A program made the translations under genes and the position numbers. Below are positions 24,763 through 33,341 of a DNA stretch of 64,000 nucleotides, in pieces (position 1 is the first letter of the stretch; every line of letters begins with the position of its first letter). Location: contig BNUH01000002.1 of assembly GCA_025997215.1 (NCBI GenBank), positions 1 through 64,000 of the forward strand, given 5' to 3'. The notes under the pieces were generated by a model. It was not told the origin of the DNA. It worked only from the letters and a program-made list of their open reading frames with translations, and made no database searches. The DNA comes from Clostridia bacterium (GTDB lineage: Bacteria; Bacillota_A; Clostridia; Christensenellales; Aristaeellaceae).

Positions 24763-25470
24763 ATGAAGTCTGCGCAAAACCAAATCCTTCGCGCCGCGTT
24801 CCCCACAACAGTACCAGTAATCGCCAGCTACGTACCGCTGGGCATGGCATTCGGCGTGCTGCTGGCCAGCCAAGGTTACGGCGTCGGCTGGGCGGCATTC
24901 ATGAGCACGACTATTTTCGCGGGTTCGATGCAGTTCGCGGGCGTAGGACTTCTGACAGGAGCGTTCGCGCCGCTGTCAGCCGCGCTGCTGACGCTGATGA
25001 TCAACGCGCGGCACTTATTCTACGGCTTGGCCATGCTGGAACGATGGCGCGGATTCGACAGCACGAAACCGTACCGTGTATTTGCGCTGTCGGACGAGAC
25101 GTTTTCGCTGCTTATCGCCAATCCCAAGCCGCCGGAAGGCGTCGATGCGCACAGGTTTGAATTCTGGGTCGCGCTGCTGGATCAGTGTTATTGGATCGTG
25201 GGAAGCGTCGCGGGCGCAATAATCGGTACCGCTTTTCGGTTTGACTCAACGGGGATCGACTTCTCAATGACGGCGCTGTTTTTAGTTATATTCCTTGAAC
25301 AGTGGCGCAGCAATAAGGGACGGCCCGCCGCGCTGGTGGGACTGATCGGCGCGCTGGTGTGTCTGCTGGTGTTTGGACAGGAGTGGTTCATGATCGCCGC
25401 GATGATAATGATTATTGTTACGCTGATGTTATTGCGTCCGCGGATCGGTACGGAGGATACCGCAGTATGA
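24763..25470 (+). CDS. azlC: branched-chain amino-acid exporter, large subunit AzlC
   Basis: 235 residues with about six membrane segments. Family marks: PLGMAFGVLL, the STTIFAGSMQFAGVGLL block and INARHLFYGLAM. AzlC with AzlD exports branched-chain amino acids or analogues. Stop overlaps the azlD start (ATGA). Confidence 0.92.
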   Translation: MKSAQNQILRAAFPTTVPVIASYVPLGMAFGVLLASQGYGVGWAAFMSTTIFAGSMQFAGVGLLTGAFAPLSAALLTLMINARHLFYGLAMLERWRGFDSTKPYRVFALSDETFSLLIANPKPPEGVDAHRFEFWVALLDQCYWIVGSVAGAIIGTAFRFDSTGIDFSMTALFLVIFLEQWRSNKGRPAALVGLIGALVCLLVFGQEWFMIAAMIMIIVTLMLLRPRIGTEDTAV

Positions 25471-25793
25471 CGCGCGGTCAGGCTGTAATAACCATTATGA
25501 TAATGGCCGTGTGCACTCTGGCGACGCGCACGCTGCCGTTTTTGTTATTCAATAACAAGCGACGCACGCCAAAGGTCGTCATATATTTGGGACGGACGTT
25601 GCCGTACGCGATTATTGGCATGTTGATCGTGTACTGTCTGCGCGGAGCGAGACCGCTCTTGTGGCCGCACGCGCTGCCGGAAGCGGCGGGATTGTTAGGT
25701 ACATTCATCATTTATATGTCCACAAAGAAAACCCTGCCGGCGGTGCTGGGCGGGACGGCGGCGTATATGATCGCGCTGCGGCTTATCGGATAA
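25467..25793 (+). CDS. azlD: branched-chain amino-acid exporter, small subunit AzlD
   Basis: 108 residues, about four membrane segments. The pattern CTLATRTLPFLLF near the N-terminus and the LGRTLPYAIIGMLIVYCLR block identify AzlD. The start at 25467 overlaps azlC by 4 bp, giving coupled translation; longer readings from 25359 run inside azlC and are not needed. Confidence 0.92.
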   Translation: MTRGQAVITIMIMAVCTLATRTLPFLLFNNKRRTPKVVIYLGRTLPYAIIGMLIVYCLRGARPLLWPHALPEAAGLLGTFIIYMSTKKTLPAVLGGTAAYMIALRLIG

Positions 25794-25808
25794 TTATGGA
25801 GGTGCGTT

Positions 25809-28367
25809 ATGGGTAATGAATTCAGGCAGCCGGAACCCTTTAAACTGGTCGATGGGATATATTATGTGGGTGTGCAGGATCCCGATTTGCGCGTATTCGA
25901 CATAATTATGTCCACGGAATTTGGCACAACTTACAATGCTTACGTGATCAAAGGCCGCGATCAGATTGCGCTGGCTGAGACCGCGAAAGCCAAATTCACG
26001 GAGGATTACCTGGCGTCACTGCGTCAGGTTGTGGATATCACACAGGTATCCTACCTGATCGTTAGCCACACCGAGCCGGATCACGCGGGCAGCATTGAGG
26101 CGCTGCTGGATATTAATCCCAGCATAACGATCGTGGCGACACCGTGCGCGATCGGTTATCTAAAACACATCGTCAACCGCGACTTCCACTGCCTGGCGGT
26201 CAAGGCGGGTATGACGCTCGGCCTGGGCGGAAAGACGCTCGAATTCTACCCGCTGCCGAATCTGCACTGGCCGGACACCATGTTCACGTATGTTCGGGAG
26301 GATCGAGCGCTGATCACGTGCGATTCGTTTGGTTCGCATTACAGCCATCCCGGGGTGCTGCGTTCGAACGTGACCGACGAGGCTGGCTATCTGCGCGCGA
26401 CTAAGTATTATTTCGACAATATTATCGGGCCGTTCAAGCGTCCGTACATGGTGAACGCGCTGACGGTTGTGGATGCGCTGGCGTTGGACTTCATATTGAC
26501 AGGCCATGGCCCGGTACATGATTCACACATCGATGAGTTGTTAACGCTCTACCGCGACTGGTGCGCCGCGCCCGAATCGGATGGCAGGAAGCGTGTCGCT
26601 ATACCATACGTTAGTGCGTACGGTTACACCCGGGAGTTGGCGAATGAGATAGCGCGCGGCGTGGAATCGGCTGGCGACATATCCGTGGCGGCCTTCGACC
26701 TGGTCGATCAGGATGCCGCCGAAGCCTCCGCAGCAATCGACGCGGCCGACGGCGTGATCTTCGGCACGCCGACGATCCTTGGCGAGGCGCTTGCCCCCAT
26801 ATGGGATCTGGCAACGCGGTTGTATCCCCCTATTCATGGGGGAAAACTGGCCAGCGTGTTCGGCAGTTATGGCTGGAGCGGCGAGGGCGTGCCGCACTTG
26901 ATCGAGCGGCTCAAACAGGTTCGCATGAAGGTGCTGGACGGTTATCGCGTAAGGTTCAAGCCCAACGCCGGAGAGTTGCTGGACGCGTTCGAGTATGGTT
27001 ACAACTTCGGCTGCACGCTTCTGAATAAGGAGAACGATCGCGCCCAAAAGAAGTCGGCGACCAAACAACTAAAATGCCTGGTGTGCGGCGCGCTGATGCC
27101 CGAGGGCACAACCGTTTGTCCGGTGTGCGGCGTCGGGGTGGAGCAATTCATCATCGTCGAAGCGGAGTTAGTTACATTCCACCGCGACACGGGCCGCCGT
27201 TTCATAATTGCCGGGGCAGGCATCGCGGGCGTGAGCGCGGCGGCTGCGATCCGCGAGCGCGACAGCACAGCCAACATCGTTTTGTTGGATGAAGAGGAAT
27301 CCCTGCCGTACAATCGGCCGATGTTAACCAAGAATATGTTCAGCGCGCTTACGGCGGATCAGTTGGCGATTTATGACGAATCGTGGTATGAAGAGCTGCG
27401 TATCACACGGATCGGCGGACAACGGATCGTTGGGCTGGATACCGCCGCCAAGACGATCAAGTTGGAAAGCGGCGCCGCGCTGATGTATGACGCGTGTGTG
27501 CTGGCGTTGGGCGCGTCGAGTTTCATCCCGCCGATATTGGGCGCGGATAAGGCGAATGTGTTCGCGATCCGCACGCTGGGCGACGTGAAGCGGCTGGAGG
27601 CTGCGGCCAAGACCGCCCAACGCGCTGTGATCATCGGCGGCGGCGTGCTGGGCCTGGAAACGGCGTGGGAACTGCGCAAGGTCAAGCTGGATGTGACGGT
27701 AGTAGAAGCCCTGCCGCGTTTGCTGGATCGCAAGGCTGCGCCTGCCGCGTCCGAGATGCTGTCTCAAGCCGTGCGAGACGCTGGGATCGAGCTGCTCATC
27801 GGCGCGAAGGTGGAGTCCATCGCGGGCGGCGAGCGTGTCAGCGGGGTGCAGCTGGCGGATGGACGGTTGATTCCGGCGGATATAGTTATATTCTCAACAG
27901 GGATTAAGCCGAACATTCAAGCGGCCGAGGGTTCGGGTATAACGCTGAATCGTGGTATCGTTGTTGACGAACGCATGGCGACGAGCGCGGCGGATGTATT
28001 CGCGTGCGGGGATTGCGCCATACTCGGCGGCATGCGGTACGGGTTGTGGGCTGAAGCGGCGGCAATGGGCGCTGTGGCTGGCGCGAGTGCGGTTGGCGAC
28101 ACTGCGGCGTACACTCCCGCGTTGTACCCGGTCGCGTTGAACGCGCTGGGCACATCCCTCTACGCGGTCGGCGACACGGGCAGCGATCCATCTAAGTCAT
28201 ACAAGACCGTCGAACTGCGCGACATGGCCAAGCGCACGCTGGCGGTGTACCACTTCCTGGGGCAGCGGCTGGTAGGAGTGACGCTGCTGGGCGAGGTATC
28301 CTCGATGTCCGACGCGCAAGGCTGGGTTGAGGCTGGCGCGGCCTATCCCACGCTGTTCACAAGGTAA
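25809..28367 (+). CDS. flavodiiron protein fused to rubredoxin and NADH:rubredoxin reductase (class F type)
   Basis: 852 residues. Residues 1-250 are the metallo-beta-lactamase-like diiron domain with ligands H87, E89, D91, H92 (HTEPDH), H153, D172 and H233. Residues ~262-400 are a flavodoxin domain for FMN. A short rubredoxin domain carries C423, C426, C437, C440. From ~464 to the end it is a FAD/NAD reductase (IIAGAGIAG; later AVIIGGGVLGLE and a FACGDCA motif). This is the clostridial class F layout: NADH electrons pass FAD, rubredoxin, FMN and diiron to reduce O2 or NO, in one chain. A cytoplasmic oxygen-defence enzyme for an anaerobe. GGAGG lies 6 nt before the ATG. Confidence 0.94.
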   Translation: MGNEFRQPEPFKLVDGIYYVGVQDPDLRVFDIIMSTEFGTTYNAYVIKGRDQIALAETAKAKFTEDYLASLRQVVDITQVSYLIVSHTEPDHAGSIEALLDINPSITIVATPCAIGYLKHIVNRDFHCLAVKAGMTLGLGGKTLEFYPLPNLHWPDTMFTYVREDRALITCDSFGSHYSHPGVLRSNVTDEAGYLRATKYYFDNIIGPFKRPYMVNALTVVDALALDFILTGHGPVHDSHIDELLTLYRDWCAAPESDGRKRVAIPYVSAYGYTRELANEIARGVESAGDISVAAFDLVDQDAAEASAAIDAADGVIFGTPTILGEALAPIWDLATRLYPPIHGGKLASVFGSYGWSGEGVPHLIERLKQVRMKVLDGYRVRFKPNAGELLDAFEYGYNFGCTLLNKENDRAQKKSATKQLKCLVCGALMPEGTTVCPVCGVGVEQFIIVEAELVTFHRDTGRRFIIAGAGIAGVSAAAAIRERDSTANIVLLDEEESLPYNRPMLTKNMFSALTADQLAIYDESWYEELRITRIGGQRIVGLDTAAKTIKLESGAALMYDACVLALGASSFIPPILGADKANVFAIRTLGDVKRLEAAAKTAQRAVIIGGGVLGLETAWELRKVKLDVTVVEALPRLLDRKAAPAASEMLSQAVRDAGIELLIGAKVESIAGGERVSGVQLADGRLIPADIVIFSTGIKPNIQAAEGSGITLNRGIVVDERMATSAADVFACGDCAILGGMRYGLWAEAAAMGAVAGASAVGDTAAYTPALYPVALNALGTSLYAVGDTGSDPSKSYKTVELRDMAKRTLAVYHFLGQRLVGVTLLGEVSSMSDAQGWVEAGAAYPTLFTR

Positions 28368-28402
28368 TGGTTCTGAACGCGTTGGAACCCCACCAAAACC
28401 CG

Positions 28403-29029
28403 CCGCCTGCGGGCGGGACTGCCCCAACTGCGGTTGGGGACTTGTTACTTTTCCCGTCCGTGGGAAAAGTAACCAAAAGGACGGCCAAAGAGGGAGGGCA
28501 CTGTGCCCTCCCTCTCTGGACTCACCCTCCTCAATGTCGTCCCCGCTCATAGGTCTATGACCAACGTTCCGATTGATTTACAGTCACAGCATTGGAGGGT
28601 TCTCATGGCTTCGCGGCGAGGTGCACGAATTGGCGGAGTTTCACGGCAGCATACGCCGGCGGCTCTTTATCATCCAGCAAGTCATAAACAATTATGGAAC
28701 AATAACAGCCTCGCGCTACCAGCGTTAGATAACAACTATAAAACCATAACAGTATCCCGTCAGCAGCTATAGACCATGTGATCTAGAACGTAAACAATAT
28801 GATGCCAAGCCCATTGCATACTGTGCTACTCTGGATGGTGTATGTTTGGTCTCTTGCAGAAGGTCAAAATGGCTGGGGAGAGGTGTCCAGAGGAGAGGGG
28901 GCGCCATAGCGCCCCTCTCCTTTGGCCGTCCTTTTGGTTACTTTTCCCACGGACGGGAAAAGTAACAAGTCCCCAACCGCAGTTGGGGCAATCCCCTCCG
29001 CAGAGGACGAACCAATCCCCCGCAGGCGG
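28403..29029 (+). repeat. composite palindromic element, copy A
   Basis: 627 bp. Two inverted arms flank a ~370-bp core. Each arm holds the same hairpin series: a GC-rich tip (CCGCCTGCGGGCGG), CCCCAACTGCGGTTGGGG, a 12-bp stem GTTACTTTTCCC/GGGAAAAGTAAC, GGACGGCCAAAG, and a variable purine/pyrimidine hairpin. Left arm is 28403-28519, right arm is 28886-29029 with a ~22-nt extra segment near its tip. The core shares long blocks with copy B, e.g. CAATGTCGTCCCCGCTCAT and TAAACAATATGATGC. No transposase or plausible gene is inside. I read it as a non-autonomous mobile or RNA-structured repeat. Confidence 0.85.
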
Positions 29030-29309
29030 TGAGGTTTGCGTTATAACCTTCTGTCCCCTCCTGCATATAAATATTAAATCTTCCTCACGAAGCAGGAGTT
29101 TCCCGGTTAACCGCTAATTCTCAATTAAATAAAGACACTGCGTCTGCAGCGACTTTATAGGTATGGAAGATAATGGTTATGAAAGCGAGGACGCTTATGA
29201 TAGGCTACTCAATGTCCAACCTGGAGAACCTGGTGATCCTTGTGATGCCCGTGGACGAATCGGACGGCTGTCACCGCGTTGTGGTTACCTCGCGCACGGA
29301 GCTGATTGC

Positions 29310-29350
29310 GCGCGAAAAACCGCGCCCAAGCCTGCGCTCAGGCGCGTTTT
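29310..29350. terminator. terminator downstream of the XRE regulator
   Basis: CGCGCC (29321-29326) pairs with GGCGCG (29341-29346); on minus it is followed by GTTTTTCG and on plus by TTTTAC. It lies ~30 nt past the XRE gene stop. Confidence 0.6.
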
Positions 29351-29380
29351 ACTGGCATGACACTGCCCGTGGGCGGCTGC

Positions 29381-29842
29381 TTACGCTTCCTGGGATGCCG
29401 CCTCAGTCTCCTTCTCAGCGTCGTCGGCCTGAACCGCCTCGCTCACCACGCGACGGATCAGACTCTCAAGCTGATCAGGCGTAACGCGCAGCGGCGATCC
29501 CGCCTTCAGTTCTCCGCGCGCGACGCGGCCCAGCCGACGCACCGTATCGGTGTCTAGGCTGCCAGCGCTCAGCGCGCGCGTGCCGTCGCCCAGCACCGGG
29601 GTGACGTACATGGCGGGCAGCTCGGCGCGTCCCAGCAGCTCGTCCGATGTGATCCCGAAAAGCCTCGACAGCTTGTCGATCTTCTCGATGCTCGGCTCGC
29701 TGCGCCCGGATTCCCACTTGCCAACGCCCTGCTGAGAGATACCCATTTCCGCGCCCAGCGCGGCCTGGGACAAACCTGTGCGCGTGCGAAGTTCCACTAA
29801 CCGCCGCGCGAACGCCGACCTATCATATTCGTTCGACATCAT
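29381..29842 (-). CDS. XRE-family transcriptional regulator
   Basis: 153 residues. An N-terminal Cro/C1 helix-turn-helix (residues ~11-66: [20 protein letters not shown], then [17 protein letters not shown] and [13 protein letters not shown]) is followed by an acidic C-terminal part of unknown role. It is divergent from rpmH, in the place where dnaA often lies in Firmicutes. It may control itself. Confidence 0.85.
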   Translation of the reverse strand: MMSNEYDRSAFARRLVELRTRTGLSQAALGAEMGISQQGVGKWESGRSEPSIEKIDKLSRLFGITSDELLGRAELPAMYVTPVLGDGTRALSAGSLDTDTVRRLGRVARGELKAGSPLRVTPDQLESLIRRVVSEAVQADDAEKETEAASQEA

Positions 29843-29967
29843 ATCCCCCCCAAATAGATATTGTACACCGTTATGATGTCAAAGGAAAGGACAAATTACG
29901 CATATTCTTTGGCGAAACAACAAAATTTCTGTTACAGGTTTCCGCCGATGCTCCGCATATTTTCCGC

Positions 29968-29996
29968 TTGACATCCCACGCCCGCGCGGGTATACT
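29968..29996 (+). promoter_or_regulatory. rpmH operon promoter
   Basis: Exact TTGACA (29968-29973), 17-nt spacer, TATACT (29991-29996). A second -10 (TGTATAAT, 30032-30039) lies 40 nt downstream with a poor -35. The leader to rpmH is about 85 nt and contains repeated GGCCAC blocks (GGCCGCTATCGGCCAC-type pairing). Confidence 0.8.
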
Positions 29997-30087
29997 GACT
30001 AATGCGCCTAATAGTAGGCGTAAGCATTGCGTGTATAATCGCGGATGCTGTGGCCGCTATCGGCCACAACTGGAGAGGAGCGGCCAC

Positions 30088-30222
30088 ATGTTTAGAACAT
30101 ATCAGCCCAAAAAGCGCCAGCGGTCGAAGGTGCATGGGTTCCGCGCGCGCATGTCCACCAAGAATGGCCGGCGGGTGCTGGCAGCCAGACGGCGTCGCGG
30201 CCGCAAGGTTTTAACGGTGTGA
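30088..30222 (+). CDS. rpmH: 50S ribosomal protein L34
   Basis: 44 residues, very basic, with [19 protein letters not shown] and [18 protein letters not shown], the L34 pattern. GAGGAG lies about 8 nt before the ATG. First gene of the rpmH-rnpA-yidD-yidC-jag order. Confidence 0.98.
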   Translation: MFRTYQPKKRQRSKVHGFRARMSTKNGRRVLAARRRRGRKVLTV

Positions 30223-30311
30223 CCGCCGTTACCGCCTTTGCGTACGCTCGCCCGTGATTAACTGTGGCGGGCGTTGCGTTTATTAGCATTAATTTCCAGG
30301 GAGGATGAGCG

Positions 30312-30701
30312 GTGCAGCGCGCATACAGCCTGAAGCGCCGGGGCCAATTCCAATACGTATACCGCCGCGGCCAGCGCGCTTCGTGCAAGGAGCTGTCGCT
30401 GTTATGCGCCAAGAGCGGCCGCGTACTGGTTGGCTTCTCTGTGGGGAAAAAGGTCGGCGGCGCAGTCATGCGCAACCTATTGAAGCGCCGGATGCGCGAA
30501 TTGGTGCGCCCGCTGCTGCCTCGGTTGCGTTCAGGTCTATATGTAATCATAATTAAAGAGCCGGCTGTTGGTGCGTCTTTTATCGAATTACGCGCGAGCC
30601 TGGTGGGATTGCTTAATCGGCAGCGTTCATTCCTCGACATCCGTGCGGCTGGACAACCTAGATCGGCCGCGCCGCCGAAATCCACAGGACAAGCGCGATG
30701 A
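30312..30701 (+). CDS. rnpA: ribonuclease P protein component
   Basis: 129 residues from GTG 30312, with GGGAGG upstream. Conserved [31 protein letters not shown] (the RNR-type RNA-binding helix) and YVIIIKEPA. It binds the RNase P RNA for tRNA 5' maturation. Stop overlaps yidD by 4 bp. Confidence 0.95.
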   Translation: MQRAYSLKRRGQFQYVYRRGQRASCKELSLLCAKSGRVLVGFSVGKKVGGAVMRNLLKRRMRELVRPLLPRLRSGLYVIIIKEPAVGASFIELRASLVGLLNRQRSFLDIRAAGQPRSAAPPKSTGQAR

Positions 30702-30910
30702 TCCGGCGCGGGATGCTCGCCGCCATCCGATTCTACAGGCGGCAGATCAGTCCGTACAAGCGTCCATCCTGCCGATTTGTACCCACTTGTTCCGTCTACG
30801 CTCTGGAGGCGGTGGAGAAGTACGGCGCGCTCAAGGGTGGCGGTATGACGGCTTGTAGGATACTGCGATGTAATCCATTTTCCAAGGGCGGGTACGACCC
30901 CGTTCCGTAA
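30698..30910 (+). CDS. yidD: membrane protein insertion efficiency factor YidD
   Basis: 70 residues, normal length. Family marks: [36 protein letters not shown], and [14 protein letters not shown]. Cytoplasmic membrane-associated helper of YidC, translationally coupled to rnpA (ATGA). Confidence 0.96.
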   Translation: MIRRGMLAAIRFYRRQISPYKRPSCRFVPTCSVYALEAVEKYGALKGGGMTACRILRCNPFSKGGYDPVP

Positions 30911-30937
30911 TAATTCATAACGAGGAGGCGATGGCCA

Positions 30938-31945
30938 TTGGCTGCGATTTGGGGTGGGTTTAATGGTTTCTTGCGAGGCGTCATCGATGTTATCTATGGC
31001 CTTGTCGCGAGCCACGGCTGGTCCGTGGTGCTGTTCACGCTGCTGATTAAACTGGTGCTCATGCCGTTCGACGTCAAATCCCGCCAGTCCATGCGGAAAA
31101 TGTCCGCGCTGAATCCGAAGATCCAGGCGCTTCAAAAGAAGTATGCCAACGATAAGGAAAAACTCCAGCAGAAACAGGCCGAGCTGTACAAGAAGGAGAA
31201 GATCAACCCGCTGGCCGGATGCCTGCCGATGCTGCTGACGATGCCTGTGCTGTTCGCCATGTTCGCCGTCATGCGCGGCGTGGCCAACGAGGAACTGGCC
31301 AGGATCCTGCTGACCATCCACGACGCGGTCGGTTCCATCACCGAGCCGACGGAGATTCACGCCGTGATGGATAGGCTGACCTCGTCTGGCGCGCTGCGGA
31401 TTGAGAATTGGTTATGGATTAAGAATCTATGGATGGCCGACTCGCCGTTCGCGTCCGTTTTACCATTAAACGCGAATGGACTTACGATACCCGTCATAGA
31501 AGGATTACTGGATCAGGCGACGCTGGATTCCATCAAGACGTTCCTGGGCAGCGCGAGTTACCAGGAGGTGTTGAAGTATTTCAACGCCGTGCCGTTACCG
31601 GGTGCGACCATCAACCTGTTGGTGTTCCAGCTGACGGTATATAAGAATCCTAATGGATACTTTATCCTGCCGATATTGGCCGCAGTGACGCAGTACTTGA
31701 GCACCATCCTGCAGCCGATGGATACCTCTCAGCAGAATCAGCAGTCGGCGGGCACGGGCCAGATGATGAAGATATTCATGCCGCTGTTCTCGCTGTGGAT
31801 ATGTTCGACCAGCAACGCGGCGTTCTCACTCTACTGGGTGGTAACCAATATCTTTATGATGGCGGAACAATGGGTGCTGAATATGTATTTTTCGGCGCAG
31901 GATCAGCGCTCGAGTCAGCATTCTAAGGAGGCATCAGAATCTTGA
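30938..31945 (+). CDS. yidC: membrane protein insertase YidC/SpoIIIJ
   Basis: 335 residues from TTG 30938 (AGGAGG 9 nt before; an ATG in between is in a frame that stops at once). YidC core: GWSVVLFTLLIKLVLMPFDVKSRQSM with the conserved Arg of the groove, then NPLAGCLPMLLTMPVLFAMF, and late membrane segments ending before the charged tail. It lacks the large Gram-negative periplasmic domain, as in Firmicutes, but has a ~100-residue external loop. Stop overlaps jag (TTGA). Confidence 0.94.
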   Translation: MAAIWGGFNGFLRGVIDVIYGLVASHGWSVVLFTLLIKLVLMPFDVKSRQSMRKMSALNPKIQALQKKYANDKEKLQQKQAELYKKEKINPLAGCLPMLLTMPVLFAMFAVMRGVANEELARILLTIHDAVGSITEPTEIHAVMDRLTSSGALRIENWLWIKNLWMADSPFASVLPLNANGLTIPVIEGLLDQATLDSIKTFLGSASYQEVLKYFNAVPLPGATINLLVFQLTVYKNPNGYFILPILAAVTQYLSTILQPMDTSQQNQQSAGTGQMMKIFMPLFSLWICSTSNAAFSLYWVVTNIFMMAEQWVLNMYFSAQDQRSSQHSKEASES

Positions 31946-33285
31946 GTTCACAAAGGGAGATTGAATCCACTGGACGTACTATAGAAGAGGCTCTCGACGC
32001 GGGGCTTAAGGAGCTGCACTGCACAATAGGCGATGTCTCCTGGACCGCGCTGCAGGAGGGTGCGAAGGGGCTATTCGGGTTGTTTGGCAGCCGCGTAGCT
32101 AAGGTGCGTATTACGTTGAAGGATGACTCCGACGACGACGGGACGACGAGCGAGATTCTGTCCGCCTTGACCAGCCGGATTGAACCGAAGGTTGTAACGC
32201 CACAGCCCAGACCTGCTCCTGTGGTAAAAAAAGTAGCGGATAAACCCGTCGAAAGGCCGACACCGAAGCCTGTCGAGAGGCCCGTTGAAAGACCTGTCGA
32301 AAAATTTATTGAGAAGCCTGTCGAAAAACCCGTTGAAAAGCCTATCGAGCGGCGCGCTGTTCCCGAACCGATAATCCCTACGGTTGGCGTGCCAACGCCC
32401 GCCGTCAAGTTACAACAGACGCAGCCCTTGCCCAAACCCACCGCACCTGAAGTTGAGCGTGAACCGAATCGCGAAGTTCCGCGCACGCCGCGCAAACCTT
32501 ACGTGCCGCAGCAGTGGAGCTCGCCGGACCGCCAGCCGCGCGGATCGAGCACATACAACAAGGATCAAGCCAATAGGCCGCCGCGCAGGGATTCGTTCGC
32601 GCGGACGCACACCGCGCCGGAGCGTTCGCAAATTCGAACCGTTTCGCAGAATAGTCGGGACGGCTTTAGGCCCGTTAACCGGATACCTTCAACCTATACG
32701 CGGCGTGAATTTGCGAAGCCGTTCGTGCCGGACTTGGTTGCCGAGGATGGATTGCCGGCCATGAATCTGCCGCCGCTGCCGACGGAGCCGCCGGAAATAT
32801 TCCCAGCGGATACGATGATGGGCACCGTTCAACAGTACCTGACCGAGCTGACCGAGAAAATGGGCGTGCCCGTGAAGGTTTACATGTCCGAGGATGAGGA
32901 GCACCACATCACGGCGCAAATGGTCGGGGATACATTGGGCATACTGATAGGTCGGCGCGGCGAGACGCTGGACGCTCTACAATATCTGACAAGTTTAGCC
33001 GTGAATCGCGGCCGCGATGAATACGTTCGGATCACGCTGGACACGGAAAATTACCGCGCCAGGCGTGAGGAAGCGTTGAAACGCTTAGCGTATAGGCTGG
33101 CGACACGCGCCGTCAAGCTGGGACGCCGCGTCGCGCTGGAACCCATGAACCCATATGAGCGCCGGATTATGCACAGCGCGCTGCAGACGTTCGAGGGTGT
33201 GACTACCCACAGCGAGGGCGACGAACCCAATCGGCACGTGGTGATATCCGTCAATCGGGTAGTTGGCGGCGGGCAGAGTACTTGA
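31942..33285 (+). CDS. jag: RNA-binding protein Jag/KhpB
   Basis: 447 residues from TTG 31942 (AGGAGG 10 nt upstream). Three parts: an N-terminal Jag_N domain (1-55, STGRTIEEALDAGL, GLFGLFGS), a long disordered linker with PVEKPVE/PVERP repeats and then basic, and a C-terminal KH-R3H pair (~300-445: GILIGRRGETLDALQYL, MNPYERRIMH). KhpB with KhpA binds RNA and affects cell length and division. The linker makes it about twice the size of B. subtilis Jag. Confidence 0.93.
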   Translation: MSSQREIESTGRTIEEALDAGLKELHCTIGDVSWTALQEGAKGLFGLFGSRVAKVRITLKDDSDDDGTTSEILSALTSRIEPKVVTPQPRPAPVVKKVADKPVERPTPKPVERPVERPVEKFIEKPVEKPVEKPIERRAVPEPIIPTVGVPTPAVKLQQTQPLPKPTAPEVEREPNREVPRTPRKPYVPQQWSSPDRQPRGSSTYNKDQANRPPRRDSFARTHTAPERSQIRTVSQNSRDGFRPVNRIPSTYTRREFAKPFVPDLVAEDGLPAMNLPPLPTEPPEIFPADTMMGTVQQYLTELTEKMGVPVKVYMSEDEEHHITAQMVGDTLGILIGRRGETLDALQYLTSLAVNRGRDEYVRITLDTENYRARREEALKRLAYRLATRAVKLGRRVALEPMNPYERRIMHSALQTFEGVTTHSEGDEPNRHVVISVNRVVGGGQST

Positions 33286-33295
33286 CGTTTGATTC

Positions 33296-33332
33296 AAAGG
33301 GATCCAGAGCTTTACCCTGGATCCCTTTTATT
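33296..33332. terminator. bidirectional terminator jag / jelly-roll gene
   Basis: AAAGGGATCCAG (33296-33307) pairs exactly with 33317-33328, followed by TTTATTTATTT on plus and headed by AAA on the other side. It ends both converging transcripts. Confidence 0.88.
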
Positions 33333-33341
33333 TATTTCACA

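Noticed and set aside
28327..28560. Small frames through the element arms (also near 28842-29117, 59388-59720)
   Set aside because: They read through hairpin stems, occur in several frames and both strands, and have no ribosome sites; they are by-products of the repeat.
28403..29029. CRISPR array or insertion sequence at the repeats
   Set aside because: There are no short direct repeats with regular spacers, no cas genes and no transposase frame; the repeats are inverted arms.
29173..29484. 103-residue plus-strand frame
   Set aside because: Its second half is antisense to the XRE regulator, its first part crosses the terminator, and no family is recognisable. A shorter gene cannot be excluded but is unsupported.
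30092..31360. 422-residue minus-strand open frame
   Set aside because: Antisense to rpmH, rnpA, yidD and yidC, all unmistakable on plus.
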